From CAYOVG01 sp964407285 (GTDB lineage Bacteria > Desulfobacterota > Syntrophobacteria > Syntrophobacterales > Syntrophobacteraceae): a stretch of 7,052 bases of DNA. The stretch lies in NCBI GenBank assembly GCA_964407285.1, contig CAYOVG010000360.1, forward strand, positions 1-7,052, in the 5' to 3' direction. The position numbers and the translations under genes were made by a program. Position 1 is the stretch's first letter. The number at the start of each line of letters is the position of its first letter. Under the pieces are notes generated by a model. The model was not told where the DNA came from. It searched no databases and saw only the letters and a program-made list of their open reading frames with translations. Of the stretch, positions 1 to 5,879 are shown piece by piece.

Positions 1-22
1 GGCCTCCGCGACAGGCTGTCAT
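1..22 (-). CDS. Start of a downstream phage gene, partial
   Basis: An ATG at 22-20 overlaps the TGA stop of the preceding gene as ATGA, the usual form of translational coupling in phage gene clusters. Only about seven codons (MTACRGG) lie in the window, so no function can be given. A weak purine-rich stretch (GAACGGGAACG) sits just upstream as a possible ribosome site. The call rests only on the overlap and on the same-strand neighbour. Confidence 0.3.
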
Positions 23-390
23 CGTTCCCGTTCTCGGCCCTGATGCCGCAAACGGCTCTTTTCGCGCGCGCGTTCCTCAACCATAATCCGAATGTAGTCG
101 CCGCCCTTGGCCCTAATGTTCTCAAGGTCGGTCCGACACAAGTGGCTAACATCGGACGCGGGAAGCTGACTGTAGTCGTATCCCGTCCTCTTGAGATGAT
201 CGCCCCAACGGTCGAGGGTTTCATTCCGCCTTTCGTCGGCTTCCTTTTGAGCAATGGCCTGGCGGTTGACCTCGCGGCGCAAGGCCGGGTCACGCGCGAG
301 CTGGGCGGCGGTGTATGTCTTGGGCGGCGGCGCGCCCACAAGCATATCAAGGCACCGATCAAGGTTCCGTATCTCGGAAAGGGGACTCAT
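19..390 (-). pseudogene. Small charged helical phage protein, 5' end replaced by transposon
   Basis: This is an open frame of 123 codons ending at a TGA coupled to the next gene. The protein is rich in Arg, Glu, Asp and Lys and looks wholly alpha-helical, with a segment resembling TAAQLARDPALRREVNRQAI and a C-terminal tail RHQGRERER. No family is recognised. The ATG at 390 lies inside the left terminal repeat, so the first ten or so residues (MSPLSEIRN) are encoded by transposon DNA. An internal ATG at 345 (MLVGAPPPK) has no Shine-Dalgarno site. The native start has therefore probably been lost and the visible frame is a chimera. The GC-rich codon use matches the phage genes at the right side of the window, so this is probably a morphogenesis or structural gene downstream of the capsid gene. 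Whether it is still expressed is unknown. Confidence 0.55.
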
Positions 391-398
391 GTTGATAC
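361..398 (+). repeat. Left terminal inverted repeat (IRL), 38 bp
   Basis: The sequence starts aaggttccgtatctcgg and ends atgttgatac. It matches the reverse complement of 5516-5553 at 33 of 38 positions, including an uninterrupted 16-base block GTATCTCGGAAAGGGG. The length equals the usual Tn3-family repeat. The outermost bases are AAGG and not the usual GGGG. This repeat supplies the ATG and first codons of the truncated phage frame that reads out leftward. Confidence 0.85.
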
Positions 399-424
399 CA
401 TTAACTATTTATAATTCCTTGTTA

Positions 425-446
425 AAGACAGTTTGTGACCTGTCTT
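425..446. repeat. Short inverted repeat in the left subterminal region
   Basis: The arms AAGACAG (425-431) and CTGTCTT (440-446) are perfect complements separated by 8 bases. An alternative pairing, CCTGT (439-443) with ACAGG (458-462), overlaps it. No T-tract follows, so it is not a convincing terminator. It lies between the left terminal repeat and the left recombinase-like motifs and could be a protein-binding site or chance. Confidence 0.3.
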
Positions 447-469
447 CAAGCTCGGAAACAGGCTGGAAA

Positions 470-512
470 CTTTCAATAGAATACATTGAAAAGAAAATAA
501 TTCTATTGAAAG
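470..512 (-). repeat. Left subterminal tyrosine-recombinase-like site (degenerate, inverted copy)
   Basis: The outer motifs CTTTCAATAGAA (470-481) and TTCTATTGAAAG (501-512) are perfect inverted repeats. Read on the minus strand, the order is CTTTCAATAGAA, a 5-base spacer, TTCTTTTCAATGT (495-483), one base, then TTCTATTGAAAG. This copies the order of the three motifs in the site at 5399-5443. The middle motif matches that site's second arm at 10 of 13 positions. It lies 71 bp inside the left repeat, and the other site lies 72 bp inside the right repeat. The spacer is 5 bases, not 6, and its sequence differs, so this copy probably binds the recombinase without supporting strand exchange. Confidence 0.6.
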
Positions 513-563
513 TTTTGAGCCCATCTCAGTCCTCTTTGGCCGGGAGTGATCCGGAATCCGCTA

Positions 564-875
564 TCATTTTGATTTAGAAACTAAAATAATCTTCAGCATA
601 GCATCAGTATAATTCATAATAATCGACTGAAGGTCAGGATTTTTTATAGAACGTTGAAGGATTTCCTCCATAGATTCACCGCTTTTTTGAACATTATAAA
701 AAGCAGTCATAGCGTCAATTATACGAATAGACTCAAGATCACCCCTGCCTGCCTTCATTCGTATGCCATTTAATGCAGATTCAAATGTTTTTTGGCTTAC
801 GTTTACAGCAAGTTTGTCGAGTTCTTCCAGCTTGGTTTCAATATTGGCAATATGAGTCTCATTAGAATCTTTCAT
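564..875 (-). CDS. Passenger gene, unrecognised all-helical small protein
   Basis: This encodes a 103-residue protein of unknown function. The ATG at 875 is preceded by a strong Shine-Dalgarno site (GGAGGA at 886-881, 5 bases before the start), which fixes the start. The protein looks entirely alpha-helical, with a likely coiled coil near the N-terminus (IANIETKLEELDKLAVNV). It has no visible signal peptide, membrane span, zinc ligands or enzymatic motif. The ATG overlaps the stop of a 21-codon ORF as ATGA. The gene is the last one before the left transposon end and is clearly more AT-rich than the tnp genes, a sign that this cargo was acquired from another source. It may be co-transcribed with the passenger gene upstream. 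A toxin, antitoxin or regulatory role is possible, but no sequence feature supports one over another. Confidence 0.6.
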   Translation of the reverse strand: MKDSNETHIANIETKLEELDKLAVNVSQKTFESALNGIRMKAGRGDLESIRIIDAMTAFYNVQKSGESMEEILQRSIKNPDLQSIIMNYTDAMLKIILVSKSK

Positions 876-937
876 CTACTTCCTCCACCACCGAGAGCGT
901 TTAAACGCTCTCTTTCCGTCCCACGAATAGCAACCAT
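872..937 (-). CDS. Possible 21-codon leader ORF coupled to the second passenger gene
   Basis: The ATG at 937 opens 21 codons beginning MVAIRGTERERLNAL and ending in a Gly-rich run followed by Ser-Arg. The TGA at 874-872 overlaps the next ATG as ATGA. A perfect 20-bp palindrome (893-912) lies within it and encodes ERERLNAL. The downstream gene's Shine-Dalgarno site is inside this ORF, so ribosomes finishing it could reinitiate there. No good ribosome site is seen for the leader itself, and a TGA precedes its ATG directly, so translation is uncertain. Confidence 0.3.
   Translation of the reverse strand: MVAIRGTERERLNALGGGGSR
893..912. repeat. Perfect 20-bp palindrome upstream of the second passenger gene
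   Basis: GAGAGCGTTTAAACGCTCTC is fully self-complementary. It ends 18 bp before the start codon at 875 and about 7 bp before its Shine-Dalgarno site. In RNA it would form a GC-clamped hairpin with an AU centre. In DNA it looks like an operator. No T-run follows on the minus strand, so it is not a standard terminator for these genes. On the plus strand only TTT follows. Confidence 0.55.
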
Positions 938-983
938 TCAAAGAACCGGAATAAGGTATAAACTATTGATCTTGTGGTCTTGT

Positions 984-1382
984 CTATAATGATTTACCTA
1001 CTACATCCAAACCGAAAGATTCTTTTACAATACGAAGGGTCTCTGGATCTCCCAATTTTATAGCAAACTGTTTTATGATGTCGGACAATGCAAGGTAATC
1101 CACAGTATCATTTTTGATTCGTTCTAAGCAGTTAGCCAGAAAGAGAAGTAATTCCTTATACTAAATAGTATCATAACTGAACAATAAACCTGAAGGTAAT
1201 TTCAAAGCCATAAGCCAATGCTTGCCATATTGCTCAAAACCAAAAGACATAGCATTTTCATCTGGGCGTTCTCTACGTGCTTCCTTCCAATTTTCGTCCA
1301 CTCTGGCAATTACCTCACCAAGTTTATCGGTCTTTATTGGCCTTATCATCTTTGTTCCATTCTTGAACTTTAACCTTCCCAT
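984..1382 (-). pseudogene. Passenger gene with in-frame TAG, unrecognised protein
   Basis: The ATG at 1382 follows a near-perfect Shine-Dalgarno site (AGGAGG, 1393-1388) and lies 35 bp after the tnpA stop. The first segment encodes 73 residues (MGRLKFKNGTKM onward) and ends at a TAG at 1163-1161. The same frame then stays open for 58 more codons (YKELLLFLANCLERIKN onward), ending at a TAG at 986-984. The second segment has no methionine and no well-placed start, which suits the inside of a longer protein of about 132 residues. The simplest reading is one gene broken by an amber mutation. Other possibilities are a real 73-residue protein followed by chance open frame, stop readthrough, or amber decoding. 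The composition is AT-rich like the next passenger gene. No family is recognised; the second half looks helical. Confidence 0.5.
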
Positions 1383-1417
1383 ACTCGCCTCCTATCAGAA
1401 AGGAACTTCCACTAGAC

Positions 1418-4414
1418 CTATCCCTTCACCCTCTTGAGTTCAAAAGGAGGTTTCCGCTGCAGATTGACATCGAACGTTCCCACAAAGTTGATATGCTCCG
1501 TCATGGTCGGGAGCATGCGTTTCAGGTCGGAATCCGAAAAGGACTCGGGCCGATCGCCAAGGACGTGCTCGATCGAGAGGGCATTCCAGAGCACGATGGC
1601 GTTTTGAACCACGGTGAGAAACCAGAACACCTCCTCCTGCTCTTCGAGCGTCTTCTCTCGGACCATATCTCCGAAGGCCTGCACCTCCCGGGTAAACTTA
1701 TTCCAGTGCTCGCGCCTGGAGGTATAGGGGACCACGAAGCGGCGAAGCTCCATGTCTTTTCCGTAGCGCAGAAGGTACAGGGAGCGATCGAGTTTGCCGA
1801 GCTCCTCCAGACCCTGCGCCGCGGGATGCTGGGGTTGGGCGGCGAGATGGTTCAAAATGATGACCGGCTTGGCCGTGCCGGCTTTGATCGAGGCCAGTAT
1901 CCACATGATATCCTGCCAGGATTTCTCGATTCTATCGAACCGGATCTCGCCGGCGATCGATGCGGCGATATTCTCGTAGCGCGCGCCCTCTCCGATGCCC
2001 CAAAGCTTCAGGTGACGGCTGCGAACGCGGGGATAGAGCTTTATGTTGAGCAGGCTGGAGAGTCCGAAAACCAGGTTGGATTTGCCCGCGCTGTCACAGA
2101 TGTTGATGATGGGATCCCCTCCGCTCTGGCACTCCATCGCCCCAACGAGCATGTGGATGGCCTCCGACACGTTGCAAAGCAACGCTTGAGTGAAGAGGCA
2201 GATACAGTTGGCGCTCACGTGCTGGTAGATGAGCGAGCTCTTGCCGCTGAGATAGCGGTGGTGCTGGCGCGCGATCAGGCTCTCCTTGAGGGTGCGCACC
2301 TGCATGGAATCGGTTAGGAGGACCTGCATATCCCCGAGGCGCTCGGCCATGGGGGTCTGCTGGTAGGCGTGGGCGAGGATGGCGGCCGCCTCCATGAGGT
2401 GCTCGGTGGCCATGTAGCGCCGGCGCGTATAGACGATTTGGCTCTTGTGGATCCGAAGCGCCCGGGATGCCTGGACGGGACCACAGTTGCACCCGTAGGC
2501 ATAGAGCGTTGCCAAGAGATGGCGGATCCGTTCATCCTCGGACATGTTCTGGCGTCCCGAAACGGGTTTGAAGGCGTCCATAAACCCCGTCCAGCGCTGG
2601 CAATCCAGGAGGATGTCGAGGATGGTGACCTCCGGCATCGACTGGGAGAGTTCGCCTCTCAGCCGCTTGAGGCGGGGAGAGGGCGACTGGCCGGGCAACC
2701 GGGAGTAGCCGAGGGTCCCGTTGCGGTTCACCCAGAACTTGTCCTTCGATGCGTGGTAGTTTCGGTCGAAGTGCTCCAGGTCCCCGCGCAGCCGGTCGCG
2801 CAGTAATCCGTAGTGCTCCTGTGCGGTGGGTGGGTGGCCGAGACGGGCAACATGTTCCTGGTAATGTGCATGGAATTCGGCGCGGGGCAGCAGATGGTCG
2901 GTCATGGGGGCGTGGCGCCTGGCGTCGGCAAGGGCCAGGGTCCCGTTTTTGAGGCCCTGGACGGTGGCCTCGAGCAGTCCCAGCTCGTAGGGGACCTTCA
3001 GTATCCGAACGACCTGGCCCGTGCGGGCGTAGCGCCTCACGGCCTTGCCCTCCCAGGGTGGGGGAAGAAATCCGGTGGGACAGTCCTTGATCGGGAGCTC
3101 GCTCTGGGTGGATGTGGCGTGATCCCTGGCGAAGGCCTGCGCCCTTGGAATGGTGTCGTCCGCGGTCGTTGATGCAAGCGGCATCAGCCGATACCAGTCC
3201 GGCAGGAACCGCCGGAGGGCCGGGTAGTGGTCCTCGATCTTGGCCAGGTAGGAGGCGCTCCGGCTCTCGACGCGCCCCATACCGTCCAGAATGGTGTGGT
3301 ATTCCTGGCGGGTCTTGTACTGGTGGATGCCGTACCAGAGTTCCTCGGGGTTGCGGCTCTTCTCGATGATGGAAAGGATCTGGGAGAGCGTGGCCTGGTG
3401 GAGCTCGTAGGAGGAGGCCATGGCCTGCTGCCGGGCGTTGGCGTATTCGGAGGCCCTTTGCTTCGTGTTTTCCCACACCCGGATCGCCATGTCGGCCGCG
3501 GCGTCGAGGAGGAATCCCCGCCGGTCGACGAGAAAGCAAAGGAGAAGCGTTCTGCGCCGCAAGGGGACGAGCTGGGCGAGTTCCGAGGCCGAGTAGCGGC
3601 GTGCGAGCTCGGCGAATCGCTCCATCTGGTGACGGGTGATGGTTTTCCAGGGCGTCTTTTTCGGCAGGAAGGAGCGAAGACGCTCGATTCGGAGGAGTTC
3701 GTCGGCCAGGGTATTGGGCGTGGCCTGGGAAACCGGATTTTTCATGGAATCGAAAGCGGTCCCGCCCTCCGCGCCGGCAAGGAGCGCGTCCAGACGTTCC
3801 CCGTCCTCCGGGCCGAGCCCTTCTCCAATGAGGATGAAGGCGTTTTCCTCGGCCTGGTGCAGGGCTCGGTTGGCGATGGACTGCACCATGTTCGACGGTG
3901 GGATCTCCACGCCCAGTTCACGAAACCGCCCGATGACCGCTGGGATGAGGACCGCCATGTCGCTTTCCCTTCCGGCAAGATCGGCCTGGAGCCATGCCTG
4001 GACGCCGTCGGCCGCCCCCCGCGTGACACGGGAAAGCCCCAGGAAGGCGCGCACGGTGGAGACGATATGGCTTTTCTCGGCCCGGTCGATGGAGAGTACC
4101 CGCGCCAGGTCGGCATCGAGCCCGAGCTCCCCGGCGATCCGCTGCCGGAACTGCCGGGGCAGCTCCCCGGGCTGGAAGCGGGAGTGGCCGAGGACGGCTG
4201 CAGCCTTGAGGTAGAGGGCGTGCAGGTACTGGCTCCGGCTCCTGCCCTGGCGGACTGCAAACGCGCGCTCCTCGCTCTCCAGGGTTGCGATCGCACTGAG
4301 GCTGTCCTCGTCGAGAATGGAGGGAAACCTCGGATAGAGGGCGCGCCGGCGCGGGTGGGATCTCCTGGAGACCGCGTTTTCCCTATGGCTATTCGGGTTG
4401 GTCGTCGAGGGCAT
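1418..4414 (-). CDS. tnpA: Tn3-family DDE transposase TnpA
   Basis: This transposase binds the 38-bp ends and carries out replicative strand transfer, giving a cointegrate. The protein is 998 residues from the chosen start, close to Tn3 TnpA at about 1000. The N-terminal third (around RSRSQYLHALYLKAAAVLG) resembles the DUF4158 DNA-binding region, and the C-terminal third is the Tn3 DDE domain. The inferred catalytic residues are D702 in LLTDSMQVR, D774 in NICDSAGKSNLVFGL and E902 in YTSRREHWNKF. Their spacing is close to that of Tn3 (D689, D765, E895). Conserved blocks such as ILASIKAGTAKP, LGKLDRSLYLL and NAIVLWNALS also fit. The first motif is TDSM where Tn3 has SDGQ, so this is a divergent branch. 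The ATG at 4414 is preferred because AAAGGA lies about 6 bases before it; an ATG at 4438 has no ribosome site. It overlaps the 3' end of the recombinase gene by 26 bp, which implies one operon and translational coupling. Confidence 0.93.
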   Translation of the reverse strand: MPSTTNPNSHRENAVSRRSHPRRRALYPRFPSILDEDSLSAIATLESEERAFAVRQGRSRSQYLHALYLKAAAVLGHSRFQPGELPRQFRQRIAGELGLDADLARVLSIDRAEKSHIVSTVRAFLGLSRVTRGAADGVQAWLQADLAGRESDMAVLIPAVIGRFRELGVEIPPSNMVQSIANRALHQAEENAFILIGEGLGPEDGERLDALLAGAEGGTAFDSMKNPVSQATPNTLADELLRIERLRSFLPKKTPWKTITRHQMERFAELARRYSASELAQLVPLRRRTLLLCFLVDRRGFLLDAAADMAIRVWENTKQRASEYANARQQAMASSYELHQATLSQILSIIEKSRNPEELWYGIHQYKTRQEYHTILDGMGRVESRSASYLAKIEDHYPALRRFLPDWYRLMPLASTTADDTIPRAQAFARDHATSTQSELPIKDCPTGFLPPPWEGKAVRRYARTGQVVRILKVPYELGLLEATVQGLKNGTLALADARRHAPMTDHLLPRAEFHAHYQEHVARLGHPPTAQEHYGLLRDRLRGDLEHFDRNYHASKDKFWVNRNGTLGYSRLPGQSPSPRLKRLRGELSQSMPEVTILDILLDCQRWTGFMDAFKPVSGRQNMSEDERIRHLLATLYAYGCNCGPVQASRALRIHKSQIVYTRRRYMATEHLMEAAAILAHAYQQTPMAERLGDMQVLLTDSMQVRTLKESLIARQHHRYLSGKSSLIYQHVSANCICLFTQALLCNVSEAIHMLVGAMECQSGGDPIINICDSAGKSNLVFGLSSLLNIKLYPRVRSRHLKLWGIGEGARYENIAASIAGEIRFDRIEKSWQDIMWILASIKAGTAKPVIILNHLAAQPQHPAAQGLEELGKLDRSLYLLRYGKDMELRRFVVPYTSRREHWNKFTREVQAFGDMVREKTLEEQEEVFWFLTVVQNAIVLWNALSIEHVLGDRPESFSDSDLKRMLPTMTEHINFVGTFDVNLQRKPPFELKRVKG

Positions 4415-5354
4415 CGATGGTCCTTTGGACCTCCTCATCCAGGGTTCTGGCGTAGCGCGCGGTGGTATTGATGTCGCTATGGCCGAGCACCTTCTGGGTG
4501 GCCGTGAGGTTGCCGGACTGGGCGTAGAAGCGAAAGGCGAAGTGGTGCCGCAGGTCGTGGGTGGACAGATCCTCGCGGCCGGCGGAGCACAGGTACTTCT
4601 TCACCAGGTACTGCACGCTCGGGACGCTTATCCGCCGCCCCCGCTCGGAGACAAAAAGGGGGTCCGAGCCGGCCACGGGTCCCCGGGCCTCGAGGTAGTC
4701 CTCGACGGCCTTACGGGCACCCGCATTGAGCGGAATGGTGCGCTCCTGGCGGCCTTTTTCGCTCCGTACCCGAAGCCTGGCGACGCTTTTATGGATGCTC
4801 ACGTCATCGCGCGAGAGGTGGACCAGCTCCCCCACCCGCAGCCCGCACTGCAGGAAGAACTGCAAGATGGCCAGGTCGCGCTGGCCGTTCCTGCCGCCCA
4901 GGTCGACCGCGGTGACCAGGCGGCGCACCTCCTCCGTGCTGAGCCGCGGCTCGTGCCCCGAGGGGGAGATGCGGTAGGTTTTGAGATCGCGCGCCACCAG
5001 GCGTCTGTGCCAGCCCTTTGCGAGGAGAAAGCTCGAGAGGGCGCGAAGAGCGGCGACATGGCGGTTTACTGAGGTCGCGGAGAGGTTGCGGTCATAGCGC
5101 AGGTAGTTGATGAATGCCTGGAGGTCGGTCTCCTGGATGAGCGCCACATGGGGACCCGGCTTCTTCAGGCGCTCGCGATAGAAAAGAGCGAAGGCCCGCA
5201 GGGCTGAGGCATAGGTGATAACGGTCCTCTCGGACCGACCGCGGCGGTAGAGTTCGTTTTCGAAGGCGGCGAGAACCTCATCCCAGCTATCGGGCAAGGA
5301 GGCATTCGATGGAATTTTTTTCTCATTCAATGTTTTGGGGTCTTCCGGAGGCAT
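4389..5354 (-). CDS. tnpI: Tyrosine recombinase, TnpI-like cointegrate resolvase
   Basis: This is a phage-integrase/XerC-XerD type recombinase of 321 residues from the chosen start. It probably resolves the transposition cointegrate at the core site upstream. The N-terminal SAM-like core-binding domain covers about residues 20-125 (SWDEVLAAFENELYRRG, then NLSATSVNRHVAALRAL). The catalytic domain follows, with all expected residues: R173 (CGLRVGEL), K200 (SEKGRQER), H266 and R269 (THDLRHHF), H292 (LGHSD) and nucleophile Y301 (TARYART). The ATG at 5354 is chosen because GAGGA lies 7 bases before it. An upstream ATG at 5402 would add 16 residues, but it lies in the edge of the core-site arm and has no ribosome site. 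The gene overlaps tnpA by 26 bp. The arrangement matches tnpI-tnpA of Tn4430. It could instead be named as a XerD-like integrase, but its place in a Tn3 element supports the resolvase role. Confidence 0.88.
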   Translation of the reverse strand: MPPEDPKTLNEKKIPSNASLPDSWDEVLAAFENELYRRGRSERTVITYASALRAFALFYRERLKKPGPHVALIQETDLQAFINYLRYDRNLSATSVNRHVAALRALSSFLLAKGWHRRLVARDLKTYRISPSGHEPRLSTEEVRRLVTAVDLGGRNGQRDLAILQFFLQCGLRVGELVHLSRDDVSIHKSVARLRVRSEKGRQERTIPLNAGARKAVEDYLEARGPVAGSDPLFVSERGRRISVPSVQYLVKKYLCSAGREDLSTHDLRHHFAFRFYAQSGNLTATQKVLGHSDINTTARYARTLDEEVQRTIDALDDQPE

Positions 5355-5355
5355 C

Positions 5356-5381
5356 GGGGTATCCTCGGTCGTGGGGTATCC
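5356..5381. repeat. 9-bp direct repeat just upstream of the recombinase start
   Basis: GGGGTATCC occurs at 5356-5364 and again at 5373-5381, a period of 17 bases. It lies between the chosen tnpI start and the core site. It could be a small operator in the tnpI leader, or a leftover of an earlier coding extension from the ATG at 5402. The function is not known. Confidence 0.3.
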
Positions 5382-5398
5382 CTGCGAAACGGGGGCCA

Positions 5399-5443
5399 AC
5401 ATTCAATAGAACATATATTCTATCGAATGTTTTCTATGTAAAG
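5399..5443 (+). promoter_or_regulatory. Tyrosine-recombinase core site with accessory motif (resolution site)
   Basis: The arms ACATTCAATAGAA (5399-5411) and TTCTATCGAATGT (5418-5430) are inverted repeats matching at 12 of 13 positions around a 6-base spacer CATATA. The inner 11+6+11 layout equals that of Xer dif-type core sites. One base further out is a third related motif, TTCTATGTAAAG (5432-5443), with the same orientation as the second arm. In Tn4430 the resolution site also combines a core inverted repeat with extra copies of the recombinase-binding motif. Its position just upstream of tnpI would let the recombinase repress its own operon. A weaker motif, CATCTTGAAAG at 5506-5516, touches the terminal repeat. 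Confidence 0.75.
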
Positions 5444-5463
5444 TTTTTTGTGCCCCGCGTCAA
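5435..5463 (-). promoter_or_regulatory. Candidate promoter for the tnpI-tnpA operon
   Basis: On the minus strand TTGACG (5463-5458) is followed after 17 bases by TACATA (5440-5435). The -35 box is good and the -10 box is poor. Transcription would start near 5428, inside the core site, giving a leader of about 75 bases. A second candidate, TTTACA with TAGAAT, has only 14 bases between the boxes. Overlap with the recombinase site implies autoregulation if the promoter is real. Confidence 0.3.
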
Positions 5464-5515
5464 GCCCGAAATGGGAGTTCATGCCTCTTTCGTTAAGCAT
5501 TTCGCCATCTTGAAA

Positions 5516-5553
5516 GTATCAACATATGCCCCCTTTCCGAGATACGAAACCCT
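5516..5553 (-). repeat. Right terminal inverted repeat (IRR), 38 bp
   Basis: Read inward on the minus strand it begins AGGGTTTCGTATCTCGG and ends ATGTTGATAC. It differs from the left repeat at five positions (2, 7, 25, 27 and 28). The repeat itself starts and ends with a complementary pair, GTATC and GATAC, in its inner 30 bases. It supplies the last residues and the stop codon of the truncated phage gene at the right. Confidence 0.85.
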
Positions 5554-5845
5554 GTAGGACGATGTCCTGGACGGCGACCTTGAGGAAGGTGAAGCGAAGC
5601 CCCGGTTCGCACGGGGGAAGGTTGAACGTGATCGCCCCGGTTGCGCCCTTGTTGACGTAGACCTTGCCGGAATCGGCCGCGGTCAGGGCCACGGGGGAGT
5701 CGGCCTGCGTGACGACGACCACGTTGTCGCGCCGGTCGGTTAGATCGAGGTCTTCCAGGATGCCCGCCAGATCCGCGTTTTCCAGCGCCGGGCAGGCGCC
5801 CTTGATGGTTTTCTTTTGCTGCGTGGTGATCGATGCGTACGCCAT
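5519..5845 (-). pseudogene. Small phage virion-associated protein, 3' end cut by transposon
   Basis: The ATG at 5845 has a good Shine-Dalgarno site (AAAGGAG, 9 bases upstream). The frame encodes 108 residues, of which about the first 97 are phage sequence. The last residues (GFVSRKGGIC) and the TGA come from the right terminal repeat. The middle (DSGKVYVNKGATGAITFNLP followed by GLRFTFLKV) is beta-rich. It resembles a small protein type often found next to phage capsid genes, whose members are usually longer. I cannot give the family an exact name. It follows the capsid gene by 93 bp on the same strand. The native C-terminus is missing and does not reappear beyond the left end of the transposon, so that part was probably deleted. 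Confidence 0.6.
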
Positions 5846-5846
5846 G

Positions 5847-5858
5847 GGAGCGCGCTCC
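5847..5858. promoter_or_regulatory. 12-bp palindrome covering the ribosome site of the truncated phage gene
   Basis: GGAGCGCGCTCC is fully self-complementary and contains the GGAG of the Shine-Dalgarno site for the start at 5845. If it folded in RNA it would hide the ribosome site, but the loop would be very tight. It could also act as a dimer or DNA-binding site, or be chance in GC-rich DNA. Confidence 0.3.
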
Positions 5859-5879
5859 TTTCATGATGCCTTTGCGGTG

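Larger units (their letters stand above)
361..5553 (-). mobile_element. Complete Tn3-family transposon with tyrosine recombinase and two passenger genes
   Basis: The element is bounded by 38-bp inverted repeats (361-398 and 5516-5553). It contains a tyrosine recombinase gene, an overlapping full-length DDE transposase gene and an AT-rich passenger segment, all on the minus strand. Tn3-family elements move by replicative transposition through a cointegrate, which the recombinase resolves at a specific site. The recombinase gene just upstream of tnpA, with a core site upstream of it, is the Tn4430/Tn5401 arrangement. Both enzymes keep every catalytic residue that could be checked, so the element may be active. 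The flanking pentamers (cgatc at 356-360 and gtagg at 5554-5558) do not match, so no target duplication is seen. The phage genes on each side are cut at the repeats. Confidence 0.88.

Noticed and set aside
381..384. GGGG as the outermost bases of the left terminal repeat, as in classical Tn3 ends
   Set aside because: Inverted similarity to the right end continues outward for about 20 more bases (through GTATCTCGGAAA), so the true end is further out and the repeat is then 38 bp.
43..414. 123-codon plus-strand frame at the left edge
   Set aside because: It runs opposite the phage gene on the minus strand and across the left repeat, with no ribosome site that decides for it.
564..1382. Toxin-antitoxin module
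   Set aside because: Position and size would fit, but neither protein shows a recognisable toxin or antitoxin motif, so naming it would be a guess.
1493..2317. 274-codon open frame on the plus strand
   Set aside because: It is antisense to the catalytic domain of tnpA and shows no independent coding sign.
2532..3539. 335-codon minus-strand frame
   Set aside because: It is an alternative frame inside tnpA with Arg/Pro/Gly-rich shadow composition.
3227..4471. 414-codon open frame on the plus strand
   Set aside because: It lies antisense to tnpA, whose motifs and length are unmistakable. Long antisense frames are expected opposite GC-rich genes, and the predicted protein has no recognisable pattern.
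4398..5072. 224-codon plus-strand frame
   Set aside because: It is antisense to the recombinase gene, which has all catalytic residues.
5400..5402. ATG at 5402 as the recombinase start
   Set aside because: It has no ribosome site and overlaps the edge of the core-site arm. The ATG at 5354 has a well-spaced GAGGA.
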